Both the position numbers and the translations under genes were made by a program. From contig JAKBKY010000002.1 in the NCBI GenBank assembly GCA_021832345.1, positions 124,001-188,000 of the forward strand: a stretch of DNA of 64,000 nt. The letters are read 5' to 3'. This document shows positions 49,210-58,691 of the stretch, piece after piece (within the stretch, counting starts at the first letter, position 1; each line of letters begins with the position of its first letter). Origin of the DNA: a bacterium. Its GTDB lineage: Bacteria > Vulcanimicrobiota > Vulcanimicrobiia > Vulcanimicrobiales > Vulcanimicrobiaceae. Below the pieces are notes generated by a model. That model had not been told where the DNA came from. It ran no database searches and saw only the letters and a list, made by a program, of their open reading frames with translations.

Positions 49210-50030
49210 CCTCGGTATTGCTTACCGGTGCCACCGGATTCATTGGGCAGGCGGTTCAAGCCGCGTTGGCGTGGGAGGATGTTGAGGTGCATACCGTCTC
49301 ACGCCGGGATGTCGATCTCCTGGACGAGACGGCGATGCGCTCCTATGTAGGGCGTATCCGCGCCGACGTCCTCGTACACTTAGCGTGGTGCGCCGACCCG
49401 GCGCGATTCTGGACCGACCCGGAAAACCTCACATGGGCACGTCGGAGTATCTCGCTGCTTGAGGCCTTTATCGAGAACGGTGGAGGCGCGTTTGTTGGGG
49501 CAGGAACATGCGCCGAGTACTTCGCCATGGACACTCCGTACGCCGCAGCAAAGGCGTCTTTTTGGAGAGAGGCTTCGCGCCTGTGTGCGCGGCGGGGCGT
49601 TCGTGCGGTCTGGGCGCGCATCTTCTATGCGTTTGGGCCAGGCGAGGCGCATGAACGCTTGCTCTCGGCTGCGCTGATGCGTCTGGTGCAGGGCGAATTG
49701 GTCGTCTTACGCGAGCCGGAGAGTCGGCTGGATTACGTCTACGTTGCAGACGTTGGGCGTGCCTTTGCCAAGCTAACACGTTGCTCGGAGGCGAGCGGCG
49801 AATACGATGTTGGAATGGGACAGGCACGCACGGTTATGGAGTTGGTGCGCCAGGCGGCCGCCGTGGCCGGTTTGGACGGTCGCCTGGTCGTTGGGGGCGT
49901 CGAGGCTGGGTCTATCCGCATGGTCGTCGCGGATACTGCGCGCTTGCGTACGGTGGGCTGGGCGCCGGAGATGAGCCTTTCGCAAGGAATAGCACGCCTA
50001 TGGAGCGGTCTACGGAGTGAGTTACAATGA
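49206..50030 (+). CDS. NAD-dependent sugar epimerase/reductase (SDR)
   Basis: A 274-residue extended SDR. The NAD loop is TGATGFIGQ near residue 7, and YAAAKASFWRE near residue 112 holds the Tyr-Lys pair. DYVYVADVGRAF near 172 fits nucleotide-sugar enzymes. As the last cassette gene it probably reduces the 4-keto group, giving a CDP-6-deoxy-3-C-methyl-hexose. The ATGA overlap with the epimerase argues for one operon. Confidence 0.8.
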   Translation: MTSVLLTGATGFIGQAVQAALAWEDVEVHTVSRRDVDLLDETAMRSYVGRIRADVLVHLAWCADPARFWTDPENLTWARRSISLLEAFIENGGGAFVGAGTCAEYFAMDTPYAAAKASFWREASRLCARRGVRAVWARIFYAFGPGEAHERLLSAALMRLVQGELVVLREPESRLDYVYVADVGRAFAKLTRCSEASGEYDVGMGQARTVMELVRQAAAVAGLDGRLVVGGVEAGSIRMVVADTARLRTVGWAPEMSLSQGIARLWSGLRSELQ

Positions 50031-50112
50031 TTCAGATTGATCCGGGGGTCTGGATGCTAACCGTCGGCGGAAAGGGCGCGACTCACTTGTCTGACTCCGG
50101 TGAACGACTGCT

Positions 50113-50769
50113 ATGAAGTTGCGAAATATGACGCGGATCGAACTCATTCATTATACCGCGGCTCAACTCACCCATTTCTTTCCGGATAAGAAGCCTGGGA
50201 ACATACGCTCGGATATAGAGAAACACATGGATCAGGCGCTTGACCGCCTAAAGAAAAACATCAATGCTGTACTGGCATGGCCGGGGAATGAATTCAATTA
50301 TATGCAATCTTCCCAGTATTGCCACTACCTCTATTTTTTGGCGAATACCATCTGGCAAGAGACGGAGGATGTTCATGTATGTACGAAGCTATTTCTCTTA
50401 AACAAAGTCTTGAATGGGATTGACTGTTTTTACGAAATAAAACTCCCGGACATTTTCTATTTTGGCCATTCAGTCGGAATAGTACTCGCCAAGGCCACCT
50501 ATAGCGACTATATGGTGATGTATCAAAACGCCACAGTTGGAAAAAATCATGGTGTAGCCCCAATTCTTGAAGAGGGTGTCGTGTTATATCCCAACACGGC
50601 AATCATTGGGCGAAGCAGAATTCGGAAAGGAACGATCGTATCGCAAGGGACCAGTGTCATTAATCAAGACACCCCGGGCGAGTGCGTGGTGTACCCCGGA
50701 ATAGCTGGCAAGTTAGTATTTAAGCCGCCGAACCGAGCGGTACTTAAGGATATATTTCGTGATGCATAG
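50113..50769 (+). CDS. Hexapeptide-repeat (SAT-like) acyltransferase
   Basis: A 218-residue protein. The C-terminal part is a left-handed beta-helix (GHSVGIVLAKATYSDYMVMY, IIGRSRIRKGTIVSQGTSVI) like serine or sugar acetyltransferases. The N-terminal half is helical with many Tyr, His and Phe. Base use is distinctly more AT-rich than its neighbours, a sign of transfer. Sugar O-acetylation is the likely role because of the adjacent sugar genes. Confidence 0.75.
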   Translation: MKLRNMTRIELIHYTAAQLTHFFPDKKPGNIRSDIEKHMDQALDRLKKNINAVLAWPGNEFNYMQSSQYCHYLYFLANTIWQETEDVHVCTKLFLLNKVLNGIDCFYEIKLPDIFYFGHSVGIVLAKATYSDYMVMYQNATVGKNHGVAPILEEGVVLYPNTAIIGRSRIRKGTIVSQGTSVINQDTPGECVVYPGIAGKLVFKPPNRAVLKDIFRDA

Positions 50770-50775
50770 CGCTTT

Positions 50776-51492
50776 TTAGCGTCCCCGGGCAACTAACTCG
50801 CTTGCCCGAAAGAGCGATTCGAACTGTCCGGCGTCGGTCCACCATCCTTCGAGGATATCGTAGTGGAGGTCGCCTTCAGCAATGTAGTGGTTATTCACGT
50901 CGGTGATTTCCAGCTCACCGCGCTCTGAAGGTTTGAGCTTGCGGATGAAGTCGAAGACTCGGCGGTCGTACATGTAGATGCCGGTCACCGCGTAGCGGCT
51001 CTTGGGGATATCCGGCTTCTCTTCGATCCGTAAGATGCGATCGCCGTCGAGCTCGGGAACGCCGAAGCGTTCGGGGTCCTCGACCTGTTTGAGCAGAATG
51101 CGGGCACCGGAGTCTTGCTGCTCGAACCGGCGCACGAACGGCCCGATGTCGTCTTGGACGATGTTGTCGCCCAGGATGACGACGACGCGGTTGTCTTCGG
51201 CGAAGTGCTCGCAGAGTTTGAGCGCATCGGCGATTCCGCCTTCACCCTCCTGGTAGGTGTAGTAGATATCTTTGAGGCCGAACTCCGCGCCGTTACCGAG
51301 CAGGCGCAGAAAGTCGCCGGCGGAGGTGCCCCCGGTGACGATCATGATGTCGTGGATTCCGGCTCGCACGAGCGTTTCGATCGGATAGTAGATCATGGGT
51401 TTGTCGTAGATCGGCAGCAGGTGCTTGTTGGTCACCTTGGTCAGCGGTCGCAGCCGTGAGCCGAGTCCCCCGGCCAGAATAATGCCCTTCAT
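50776..51492 (-). CDS. rmlA: Glucose-1-phosphate thymidylyltransferase
   Basis: A 238-residue short-form RmlA making dTDP-glucose. It starts IILAGGLGSRLRPLTKVTNK, then LLPIYDKPMIYYPIETLV, LGDNIVQDD for the metal site near residue 95, and EKPDIPKSRYAVTGIYMYD near 148. The short form lacks the C-terminal extension of enteric RmlA. The start at 51492 overlaps the rmlB stop by ATGA. No rmlC or rmlD partner is visible here, so the final dTDP sugar is unknown. Confidence 0.9.
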   Translation of the reverse strand: MKGIILAGGLGSRLRPLTKVTNKHLLPIYDKPMIYYPIETLVRAGIHDIMIVTGGTSAGDFLRLLGNGAEFGLKDIYYTYQEGEGGIADALKLCEHFAEDNRVVVILGDNIVQDDIGPFVRRFEQQDSGARILLKQVEDPERFGVPELDGDRILRIEEKPDIPKSRYAVTGIYMYDRRVFDFIRKLKPSERGELEITDVNNHYIAEGDLHYDILEGWWTDAGQFESLFRASELVARGR

Positions 51493-52514
51493 TCCCCTAC
51501 GCTCTCTTCCTCGCGGTGTGCATATTGGCGGCGGTAGTATTCGAGAAACTCGCCCGACTTGAGCGGTCGCCACCAGGCCTCATGGTTGCGGTACCAGGCG
51601 ATCGTCTTCGTCAGCCCGTCTTCGAAGTCGACGCGGGGCTGCCATCCGAGTGCCATCGCCTTGGACGAATCGATCGCATAGCGGCGGTCATGCCCCAAGC
51701 GATCGGCGACATGCCGAACGTGGCTCTCCATCGAGCGGTCGCAGCCCTCGACCAGGCGGCGCGTGATCTCGAGGTTCGTGCGGGGATTTCCACCGCCCAG
51801 GTTATAGATTTCGCCGAGCGCCCCATGCTCGAGGACGTGAAGGATGCCGCGCGCATGGTCTTCGACATGGAGCCAGTCGCGGATCTGCTGGCCGTCGCCG
51901 TAGAGCGGGACGGGTTCGTCGTCGAGCAGGTTGGTGACGAAGAGCGGGATCAGCTTCTCCGGATACTGGTAGGGCCCGTAGGTGTTGCTGCCGCGCGTGA
52001 CGAGCACGGGCGAGCCGAAGGTGGCTCGATAGGCTAAGACCTGAAGGTCGCCGCCTGCCTTGCTCGCGCTGTAGGGGCTGCGAGGACGCAAGGGATCCTC
52101 CTCGCGGGAGTGCCCGGAGGCGACATCGCCGTAGACCTCGTCGGTTGAGACCTGTAGGTAACGCGCGATCCGGCGTTCGTGGACCGCCTCAAGGAGCGTG
52201 TGGGTCCCCAGGATATCGGTGCGTAGGAACGCCTCGGGGTCGAGGATCGAGCGATCCACGTGGGTCTCCGCTGCGAAGTTCACAATCGCGTCGATGCCCT
52301 CGCCGATGGCTTGGGCGACCGCCGCCGGATCGCCGATCTCCCCGCGGACAAAAGAGTAGCGGGGATCGTGCTCGATGTCGCGCAGATTGGCGGGATTCCC
52401 CGCGTACGTCATCGCGTCGAGGTTGACGATCTGCGCATCGGGACGCTCGCGCACAACGAGGCGGATGAAGGCCGATCCGATGAACCCGAGGCCACCGGTT
52501 ACGAGCAGGCGCAT
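51489..52514 (-). CDS. rmlB: dTDP-glucose 4,6-dehydratase
   Basis: A 341-residue extended SDR. The NAD loop is [11 protein letters not shown], then [11 protein letters not shown] near residue 82, STDEVYGD near 123 and YSASKAGGD near 152 (catalytic YxxxK), all RmlB landmarks. It makes dTDP-4-keto-6-deoxyglucose. The ATG at 52514 is chosen because GAGG lies six bases upstream. It is the first gene of the rmlB-rmlA pair and is divergent from rpsB. Confidence 0.93.
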   Translation of the reverse strand: MRLLVTGGLGFIGSAFIRLVVRERPDAQIVNLDAMTYAGNPANLRDIEHDPRYSFVRGEIGDPAAVAQAIGEGIDAIVNFAAETHVDRSILDPEAFLRTDILGTHTLLEAVHERRIARYLQVSTDEVYGDVASGHSREEDPLRPRSPYSASKAGGDLQVLAYRATFGSPVLVTRGSNTYGPYQYPEKLIPLFVTNLLDDEPVPLYGDGQQIRDWLHVEDHARGILHVLEHGALGEIYNLGGGNPRTNLEITRRLVEGCDRSMESHVRHVADRLGHDRRYAIDSSKAMALGWQPRVDFEDGLTKTIAWYRNHEAWWRPLKSGEFLEYYRRQYAHREEESVGE

Positions 52515-52571
52515 GGCTCGCCTCATACGGGGCCGACCGCAGGAACTCTTTGTTCGTCCGTGCGTGGAGTA

Positions 52572-52605
52572 CTAGGGGCACCTGGATTTATCGAGGTGCC
52601 CCTAG
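52572..52605. repeat. Perfect 12-bp palindrome, relative of the 8.2-kb element
   Basis: CTAGGGGCACCT and AGGTGCCCCTAG flank the loop GGATTTATCG. The inner half is the same motif seen at 8186-8200 (reverse) and 8316-8339. It sits between the divergent rmlB and rpsB genes. No T-run follows, so it is a repeat family member more than a terminator. Confidence 0.7.
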
Positions 52606-52623
52606 GTCAGACCCCGGTGTGCG

Positions 52624-52632
52624 TGGTATACT
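52624..52632 (+). promoter_or_regulatory. Extended -10 promoter of rpsB
   Basis: TGGTATACT at 52624-52632 is an extended -10 element. No good -35 hexamer lies 16-18 bases upstream. It leaves a leader of about 105 bases before the rpsB ATG at 52743, long enough to hold autoregulation by S2, though no known S2 motif was recognised. Confidence 0.55.
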
Positions 52633-52742
52633 GCCGGGCGTTATCACTACACCCGGCAGGGAGGCTGGGCGAGATGGTTCCGTTGACGCGACCGCAGAGC
52701 CAAGACGGCAGCGCGGCCGGGAGCCAGGGAGGGGAATCCTTT

Positions 52743-53519
52743 ATGTCCGTCGTCTCCATGCGAGAACTCTTAGAAGCCGGAGTCCATTTCGGGCACCAAA
52801 CGCGCCGTTGGAATCCGAAGATGAAGCCGTTCATCTTCCAGGAACGCAACGGCATCTACATTATCGATCTATCGATGACGCTGGCGCGCCTGCGCGCAAC
52901 CTACGAAATCGTGCGCAAGATGTCCAGTGAAAAGCGTGTGATTCTCTTCGTTGGGACCAAGAAGCAAGCCCAGGAAGTCGTGCGCGAGGAGGCCGAACGC
53001 GCGGGGACGTTCTTCGTCAATCAGCGCTGGCTCGGCGGCACGTTGACGAACTTCTCCACCATTCAGAAGCGGATTTTGCGGCTGCGGGAGCTGGAGAATA
53101 TGAAGGCTCAGGGCGACTTCGAGCGCTTACCGAAAAAAGAAGTTGCAAAGCTGCAAGAAGAGCTCAGCAAACTCGAGCGCTTCCTCGGCGGCATCAAAGA
53201 TATGCATCGGCTTCCGGATGCGATGTTCATCGTCGATCCGAAGAAGGAACGCATCGCCGTTCTGGAGGCGCGCAAACTGAAGATCCCGATTATCGCCGTG
53301 ATCGACACCAACTGCGATCCCGACGAGATCGACTACCCCATTCCGGGAAACGACGATGCGATTCGGGCCGTCAAGCTGATGGTCGGCAAGATTGCAGACG
53401 CCATCATCGAGGGGAAGACCGAGCGCGAGAGCTCCTATGAGGAGTCGAGCTATCCGGGAGCAGCGCCGCCGGAGTATGTCGAGCCGACCCTGGCGCAAGC
53501 CGAGGCAGCCTCGGCCTAA
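52743..53519 (+). CDS. rpsB: 30S ribosomal protein S2
   Basis: A 258-residue S2. It begins [20 protein letters not shown] and contains [40 protein letters not shown] and [20 protein letters not shown], all standard. The C-terminus has a longer acidic/Pro-Ala tail than E. coli S2. The ATG at 52743 with GGAGGGGA upstream matches the family start, although the frame is open much further. It starts the translation-factor operon. Confidence 0.97.
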   Translation: MSVVSMRELLEAGVHFGHQTRRWNPKMKPFIFQERNGIYIIDLSMTLARLRATYEIVRKMSSEKRVILFVGTKKQAQEVVREEAERAGTFFVNQRWLGGTLTNFSTIQKRILRLRELENMKAQGDFERLPKKEVAKLQEELSKLERFLGGIKDMHRLPDAMFIVDPKKERIAVLEARKLKIPIIAVIDTNCDPDEIDYPIPGNDDAIRAVKLMVGKIADAIIEGKTERESSYEESSYPGAAPPEYVEPTLAQAEAASA

Positions 53520-53710
53520 CAGGTCGCGGGAAAAGGCTGGTGCGGCTATCGCGCCGTGGTTTTGAGGCGGTTTCGAGGAGCGAGGAGCGCAGAATGACCG
53601 CGTCATTTCAGCAACGAGCGACGATGAAAGCGACCCAAAGCGGGGTGCGAGAGATGTGCGGGCCTTTCCCCCGCAACCTGCTTCCAGGCGAGACCCGCTT
53701 ATCGATGGAA

Positions 53711-53734
53711 GAGAGGCCGATAGGCCTCTCTTTT
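53711..53734 (+). terminator. Hairpin with T-run between rpsB and tsf
   Basis: GAGAGGCC, loop GATA, GGCCTCTC, followed by TTTT: a perfect eight-pair intrinsic terminator. It lies 191 bases after rpsB and 47 before tsf, so tsf must be read by leakage through it or from its own promoter. The 261-base spacer 53520-53780 has no other gene I can support. Confidence 0.85.
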
Positions 53735-53780
53735 GCGAACGAAACCACTGATTCTAGCGTGAGGAGAAGATCATACCGCG

Positions 53781-54392
53781 ATGACCTACCAACCGAAGGC
53801 CGACGAGATTAAGGCGCTGCGCGAATCGACCAACGCTCCGATGATGGAGTGCCGAAAGGCGCTCGTCGAGGCCGGCGGTGACATGGAGCGTGCCAAGGTG
53901 ATCCTGCACGAGCGTGGGGCGGCGGCGGCCGAAAAGAAAGCCGAACGCGTCGCGAATGAGGGCTTGGTCGCCAGCTACATCCACCCTGGAGGGAAGATCG
54001 GCGTCTTGGTCGAGGTCAACAGCGAAACCGATTTCGTGGCCCGCAGCCCCAAGTTTGCCGAGCTGGCACGTGATATCGCGATGCATATTGCCGCGATGTC
54101 GCCGGAGTATGTCGATCGCGACGCCGTGCCGTCCGAACTGGTCGATCGCTTGAAGGCGGAGTTGCGCCGGAGCGTTCCGGCGGGCAAGTCTGCAGATCTG
54201 GCGGAGAAGATCGTTGAGGGAAAGCTCAACAAGTGGTACGAGGAGCATGTATTGCTCGATCAGGCGTTCGTCAAGGACGACAGCATGAGCGTCGGCGAGC
54301 TGATTAACGGGGTCGTGGGCGTCCTGGGAGAGAAGATTCGGGTGCGCCGGTTCGCGAAGTATGCCCTAGGGGAGAACCAAAGAACACCGTGA
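53781..54392 (+). CDS. tsf: Translation elongation factor Ts
   Basis: A 203-residue EF-Ts, the short form found in Thermus and cyanobacteria, not the 280-residue enteric form. The N-terminal UBA-like part shows [20 protein letters not shown], then [20 protein letters not shown]. The TDFVARSP core near residue 82 contacts EF-Tu to drive GDP release. It overlaps the pyrH GTG start by four bases. Confidence 0.96.
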   Translation: MTYQPKADEIKALRESTNAPMMECRKALVEAGGDMERAKVILHERGAAAAEKKAERVANEGLVASYIHPGGKIGVLVEVNSETDFVARSPKFAELARDIAMHIAAMSPEYVDRDAVPSELVDRLKAELRRSVPAGKSADLAEKIVEGKLNKWYEEHVLLDQAFVKDDSMSVGELINGVVGVLGEKIRVRRFAKYALGENQRTP

Positions 54393-55147
54393 GCGGCGAA
54401 CGACCCAAGTACACGCGGGTCCTGTTGAAGATCTCGGGCGAGGCCTTCGCCGGGAACGGGACAGGCGTGGATGTCGCGACGACGCGTAGTATGGCCGAGC
54501 AGATCAGCGACGTACAGGCCGACGGCGTGAGCGTCGCAGTGGTCGTTGGCGGTGGAAACATCTGGCGCGGCAAGGTTCATGAGGAGGCCGGCATGGATCG
54601 CGCTACGGCCGATTACATGGGCATGCTCGCGACCGTGATCAATGCGCTGGCACTCCAGGATGCCCTCGAGCGTATGGGCGTCCCCTCGCGCGTGCAAACG
54701 GCGATCGCGATGCACCAGATCGCCGAGCCCTACATCCGCCGGCGCGCGATTCGGCATTTGGAGAAGGGACGGGTGGTGATCTTCGCCGCGGGGACCGGCA
54801 ATCCGTACTTCACCACCGACACGACCGCAGCGTTACGCGCGGTTGAAGTGGGCGCGCAGGCGATCCTTAAGGCCACGAAGGTGGACGGTATCTATACCGC
54901 CGACCCGAAGAAGGACCTCAGCGCGACTCGCTTTGCGCGCCTGGACTATATGGAGGTTCTCCAACGCGGCCTGGAGGTGATGGACTCTACCGCGATGGCG
55001 TTATGCATGGACAATCAGATTCCGATCGTGGTCTTTGGAATGGCAGAGGCCGGGAATATTCGGCGCGTCGTCTGGGGAGAAGCGATCGGAACCTACGTGG
55101 GTAAGCCAATGGATGAGTTGACCGGTACAGCCGGAGGAGCACGATGA
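54389..55147 (+). CDS. pyrH: UMP kinase
   Basis: A 252-residue amino-acid-kinase-fold enzyme phosphorylating UMP to UDP. Landmarks are [13 protein letters not shown] near residue 10, [10 protein letters not shown] near 47, the TDTTAALRA segment and the [13 protein letters not shown] segment near 165. It is the usual partner of tsf and frr. Its stop overlaps the frr start by four bases. Confidence 0.95.
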   Translation: MSGERPKYTRVLLKISGEAFAGNGTGVDVATTRSMAEQISDVQADGVSVAVVVGGGNIWRGKVHEEAGMDRATADYMGMLATVINALALQDALERMGVPSRVQTAIAMHQIAEPYIRRRAIRHLEKGRVVIFAAGTGNPYFTTDTTAALRAVEVGAQAILKATKVDGIYTADPKKDLSATRFARLDYMEVLQRGLEVMDSTAMALCMDNQIPIVVFGMAEAGNIRRVVWGEAIGTYVGKPMDELTGTAGGAR

Positions 55148-55701
55148 GCGAGAACGTTTTTAAAGAGATCGAAGCGAAGATGTCAAAATGCGTCGAGGCG
55201 ACGTGCGCCGATTTCGCCTCTATTCGCACGGGTCGCGCCTCGGCGGCACTGCTCGATCGCCTCCACGTGGAGGCGTATGGCCAAAGTACGCCGCTCAAAC
55301 AAGTGGCGCAGATCGCCGTTCCCGACGCTCGAACGCTGGTGATCACCGCCTGGGACAAAGGCGTCGTCTCAGAGATTCGCAAGGCGATCGAAAAGAGCGA
55401 CTTGGGCATATCCCCGAATGTCGACGGAACGACGATACGCCTCTTTGTTCCGCCCCTCAACGAAGAGCGTCGTCACGACCTGGTCAAGATCATCAAGAAG
55501 AAATCCGAAGATGGCAAGATTGCCGTGCGCAATGTCCGCCACAAGGCACACGATGATCTCAAGACGCAACTCAAGAACGGCGAAATCACCGAAGACGATA
55601 ACAAGCGGCTCCAGGAGCAGTTGCAGAAGTTGACGGATCGGTTTGTCAAGGAGATCGACGCCCTCGTCGTCACCAAAGAAAAAGAAGTCATGGAAGTGTG
55701 A
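55144..55701 (+). CDS. frr: Ribosome recycling factor
   Basis: A 185-residue RRF, splitting post-termination ribosomes with EF-G. Standard landmarks are [20 protein letters not shown] near residue 21, [20 protein letters not shown] near 46, then [20 protein letters not shown] and [20 protein letters not shown]. Its TGA overlaps the GTG of the small gene after it. Confidence 0.97.
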   Translation: MSENVFKEIEAKMSKCVEATCADFASIRTGRASAALLDRLHVEAYGQSTPLKQVAQIAVPDARTLVITAWDKGVVSEIRKAIEKSDLGISPNVDGTTIRLFVPPLNEERRHDLVKIIKKKSEDGKIAVRNVRHKAHDDLKTQLKNGEITEDDNKRLQEQLQKLTDRFVKEIDALVVTKEKEVMEV

Positions 55702-55907
55702 ATCCGACAGATGTGATTCTTCTGCGCGAGACCGAAGCGCGCCGTGCATTGCACGGGGTCGAGCTTCGAGTGCGCGTCTTAGCCCCGGTTGGTCCGTGGC
55801 TCGGCTCCGGCGCTTTGCGGGTGTTACGGGCTTCCTACCGGGATGCCGCCCAGAAAGCGGTCGATCTGATCGTCGGCTACGAGTCGTACGAGCGGCAGGC
55901 AGGATGA
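55698..55907 (+). CDS. Small conserved-position protein, unknown
   Basis: A 69-residue protein coupled at both ends: its GTG overlaps the frr stop (GTGA) and its stop overlaps the uppS ATG (ATGA). Such packing supports translation. The sequence has a mixed helical part (LRETEARRALHGVELRVRVL, SYRDAAQKAVDLIVGYESYE) and no membrane segment. No family is recognised. It may be a lineage-specific partner or simply a coupling ORF. Confidence 0.65.
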   Translation: MNPTDVILLRETEARRALHGVELRVRVLAPVGPWLGSGALRVLRASYRDAAQKAVDLIVGYESYERQAG

Positions 55908-56647
55908 GCACCATCGCATCCTCGGACATCGCCGTCGCTCTCGACCCGACGCGAATCCCGGCCCACGTGGCGATCATCATGGACGGCAACCGGCGTTGGG
56001 CTCGAGCACGGGGACTGCCTTCGATCGAAGGACATCGTCGCGGGATCGGCGCACTGCGGCGGATCACGCGCATTGCCGGAGACGTGGGTGTGAAGGCCCT
56101 GACAGTCTATGGATTCTCTACTGAAAATTGGCGCAGAGACGCACGTGAAGTCTCACTATTGCTCGACCTGTGCGTGTACTTTGCTCGTAGTGAACTTGCG
56201 GAACTGCGGCGTAATAACGTTCGTGTACGAGTGATCGGTGCATGGGAAGAGCTGCCGGCGATCTCTCGCAAGGCCCTCGCGGAGTTGCAAGAACGAACGG
56301 CCGACCGGACCGGCTTGCTGCTCAGCTTGGCTGTGAACTACAGCGCGCGGGCGGAGTTGGAACGCGCCGTTCGTGGGATTGCCGCCGAGGTCCAGGCGGG
56401 GGAGTTGGCGGCCGATGCGGTCGACGATGCCTGCATTGCCGCGCACCTCTACACGTGCGACCTGCCCGATCCGGATATCTTGATCCGCCCCGGCGGCGAG
56501 CACCGGCTCTCAAATTTTCTCTTGTATCAGGTTGCCTACACCGAGTTGGTCATGACCGACGTGTACTGGCCGGATTTCGCCAAGGAGCACTTCATCCAAG
56601 CGCTGATCGACTTCCAAACGCGACAGCGCCGTTTCGGCGGAACGTAA
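55904..56647 (+). CDS. uppS: Undecaprenyl diphosphate synthase
   Basis: A 247-residue cis-prenyltransferase making the C55 lipid carrier for wall and glycan synthesis. Motifs are IIMDGNRRWARARGLPSIEG near residue 25, YGFSTENWRR near 70, LSLAVNYSARAEL near 143 and DPDILIRPGGEHRLSNFLL near 188. RPGGE replaces the commoner RTSGE. The ATG at 55904 gives the usual N-terminus and touches the small ORF's stop. Confidence 0.95.
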   Translation: MSTIASSDIAVALDPTRIPAHVAIIMDGNRRWARARGLPSIEGHRRGIGALRRITRIAGDVGVKALTVYGFSTENWRRDAREVSLLLDLCVYFARSELAELRRNNVRVRVIGAWEELPAISRKALAELQERTADRTGLLLSLAVNYSARAELERAVRGIAAEVQAGELAADAVDDACIAAHLYTCDLPDPDILIRPGGEHRLSNFLLYQVAYTELVMTDVYWPDFAKEHFIQALIDFQTRQRRFGGT

Positions 56648-56649
56648 CC

Positions 56650-57486
56650 GTGGAAGCGCAGGCACAGGGTTTCAGTAACCCGATTACCACCCGGCGCGTC
56701 CTGATGGGCGTCCTCGTTGCGGTCGTTGGCTTGGCGAGCATCCTCGTTCCCTGGGCATTCTACGTCCTCGTGCTCGTGGTGGGCTTGGTCAGCATCTACG
56801 AGTTGGATCGGCTCTGCGAGATCAAAGGCCAGCCGCTTGTCTATCCCGTTGCGGTGCTGGGTGTCGTCGGTTACATCTTGCTGACGGCACTGCAACTCTT
56901 GCACAAGTGGGAAGGGGTCTTGCTGGCGGTGATCGTCGTCGCGAGTTTCGGGATCGGCATGTACGGCGAACAGAAGGGCTACTTCGCACGCACGGCTTAC
57001 ACCTTGCTCTCCGTCCTCTACATCGGTAAACTGCTGACGTATTTCGTTCTCGTTCGCCAAGTGGATGGCGTCGGAGCCTGGTGGACGCTCTTCGTCGTGG
57101 TTACAATCGCCCTAACCGATATTTTTGGAATGGTGATCGGCACACTTATCGGGCGACATCCGCTAACGAAGATCTCCCCGAAGAAGACCATCGAAGGTTC
57201 GCTTGGTGCGTTGATTTTTGTCACCGTCGCGGCAGCGCTGTTGGCCGTTTGCCCGCAGTTTCACTTGACGTGGGTGCAAGGAGCCGTGCTTGGGGCGGTG
57301 ACGTGCTTGGCGGCCCAAGCCGGGGATCTCATCGAATCAGGACTCAAGCGCGACGCCGGCGTCAAGGATACCGGCAGTGTCATTGTCGGTCACGGCGGCG
57401 TCCTGGACCGCTTCGACTCCTATCTCTTCGGCGGGGTGGCGTTCTTTGCCATGCTGCATGTGCTCGGCATCCTCGGAATGCGATGA
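56650..57486 (+). CDS. cdsA: Phosphatidate cytidylyltransferase
   Basis: A 278-residue, eight-helix membrane enzyme making CDP-diacylglycerol. The C-terminal signature includes the RHPLTKISPKKTIEGSLGA segment, GDLIESGLKRDAGVKDTG and HGGVLDRFDSYLF. The GTG at 56650 is two bases after uppS, the normal gene order. It acts in the inner membrane and supplies all phospholipids. Confidence 0.93.
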   Translation: MEAQAQGFSNPITTRRVLMGVLVAVVGLASILVPWAFYVLVLVVGLVSIYELDRLCEIKGQPLVYPVAVLGVVGYILLTALQLLHKWEGVLLAVIVVASFGIGMYGEQKGYFARTAYTLLSVLYIGKLLTYFVLVRQVDGVGAWWTLFVVVTIALTDIFGMVIGTLIGRHPLTKISPKKTIEGSLGALIFVTVAAALLAVCPQFHLTWVQGAVLGAVTCLAAQAGDLIESGLKRDAGVKDTGSVIVGHGGVLDRFDSYLFGGVAFFAMLHVLGILGMR

Positions 57487-57513
57487 ATTCCGGTCCGATG
57501 AAGCAGAGCCACC

Positions 57514-58683
57514 ATGTCCCGTAGACGCGTCGCGATCCTCGGTTCGACCGGCTCGATCGGCACGCAGGCGCTCGAGGTCCTCTCACTCCATCCGGAGCGC
57601 TTCGAGCTCGTTGGGCTTGCGGCTGGGCGCCGGGTCACCTTGCTTCGCGAACAAGTCGAGCGCTTTGGAGTGAGGGTGGCGGCGATCGGCACTGACGGCC
57701 CCGAGGGTCTGATGCGCGTGGCTCTGGAGAGCGGTGCAGAGGTCATCCTGGTGGCGACCGACGGCTTCGTCGCCTTCGATGCGGTCTTTGCGGCGGCCGA
57801 GCGTGGGATCGATCTTGCCATCGCCAACAAAGAACTGCTGGTGTCGGCCGGCGAGCTGCTGGTCGCGGCAGCGCGACGAAGCGGGACGCAGATTCTGCCG
57901 GTGGACAGCGAACATAACGCGATCTTCCAATGTTTGCTCGGCGAACGTGAGCAAGACGTGGCGTCGATCGCGTTGACCGCCTCCGGCGGACCGTTCTGGC
58001 GCTGGGGGTTGCCCGAGATGGAGCGGGCGAGCGTCGCTCAAGCCCTTCGTCATCCGACGTGGCAGATGGGGGCGAAGAACACCGTTGATTCGGCCACGAT
58101 GATGAACAAGGGACTCGAAGTGATCGAGGCCAGCCGGCTCTTCCGGCTCCCGGGCGACCGCATCCACATCCTGGTCCATCCGCAGTCAATTGCCCATGGT
58201 TTCGTCATCTTTGCCGACGGCAGCGTCAAAGCACAGCTCTGCGCTCCCGACATGCGGGTTCCGATCGGCTTCGCTCTGGCCTATCCTGATCGGCTCGATG
58301 GCGTCGGGGGACCTCGGATCGATCCGATGATCGCGCTCGGAGCGCAACCGGATGCTCCGCTGCTTCGTTACGAGTTCGAACGTCCGGACCTCGGGCGGTT
58401 TCCATGCGTACGGCTCGCCTACGAGGCACTCGCGACCGGCGGAACGGCTCCTGCCGCCCTCTCCGCAGCCAACGAGATCGCGGTCGCGGCGTTCGTGGAT
58501 GGGAAGATAGGGTTCATGGAGATTGCGCGGTCGGTTGCCGAGGTGGTTGGGAGGGTACCGCTCCAAGAGGCCACTCCGGCGGCAGTACGCGCGGTCGATC
58601 GGCAGGCCAGGCAGACCGCCGAGACGGTTCTGGCCGACTATAAACAAAGACGTCCCGCAACCCGGGCGACATCGCCGCAGTAA
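57514..58683 (+). CDS. dxr: 1-deoxy-D-xylulose 5-phosphate reductoisomerase
   Basis: A 389-residue Dxr, second enzyme of the MEP isoprenoid pathway. The NADPH loop is ILGSTGSIGTQAL near residue 8. Substrate and metal regions include NKELLVSAGELL near 107, the SEHNAIFQ acid motif near 133, TASGGPFWRWG and SATMMNKGLEVIEA near 192. Complete and normal length. ispG lies two genes later, and uppS two genes before, so the operon joins isoprenoid supply to its use. Confidence 0.97.
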   Translation: MSRRRVAILGSTGSIGTQALEVLSLHPERFELVGLAAGRRVTLLREQVERFGVRVAAIGTDGPEGLMRVALESGAEVILVATDGFVAFDAVFAAAERGIDLAIANKELLVSAGELLVAAARRSGTQILPVDSEHNAIFQCLLGEREQDVASIALTASGGPFWRWGLPEMERASVAQALRHPTWQMGAKNTVDSATMMNKGLEVIEASRLFRLPGDRIHILVHPQSIAHGFVIFADGSVKAQLCAPDMRVPIGFALAYPDRLDGVGGPRIDPMIALGAQPDAPLLRYEFERPDLGRFPCVRLAYEALATGGTAPAALSAANEIAVAAFVDGKIGFMEIARSVAEVVGRVPLQEATPAAVRAVDRQARQTAETVLADYKQRRPATRATSPQ

Positions 58684-58691
58684 GGAAGATC

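Noticed and set aside
52572-52605. Rho-independent terminator for rmlB-side transcription
   Set aside because: The stem is perfect but no T-run follows on either strand.
52260-52742. Longer N-terminus for S2
   Set aside because: The frame is open, but it crosses the palindrome, promoter and leader; the ATG at 52743 has the right site and family start.
53540-53780. A small protein or tRNA in the rpsB-tsf spacer
   Set aside because: The frame there has no ribosome site or recognisable product, and no cloverleaf was seen.
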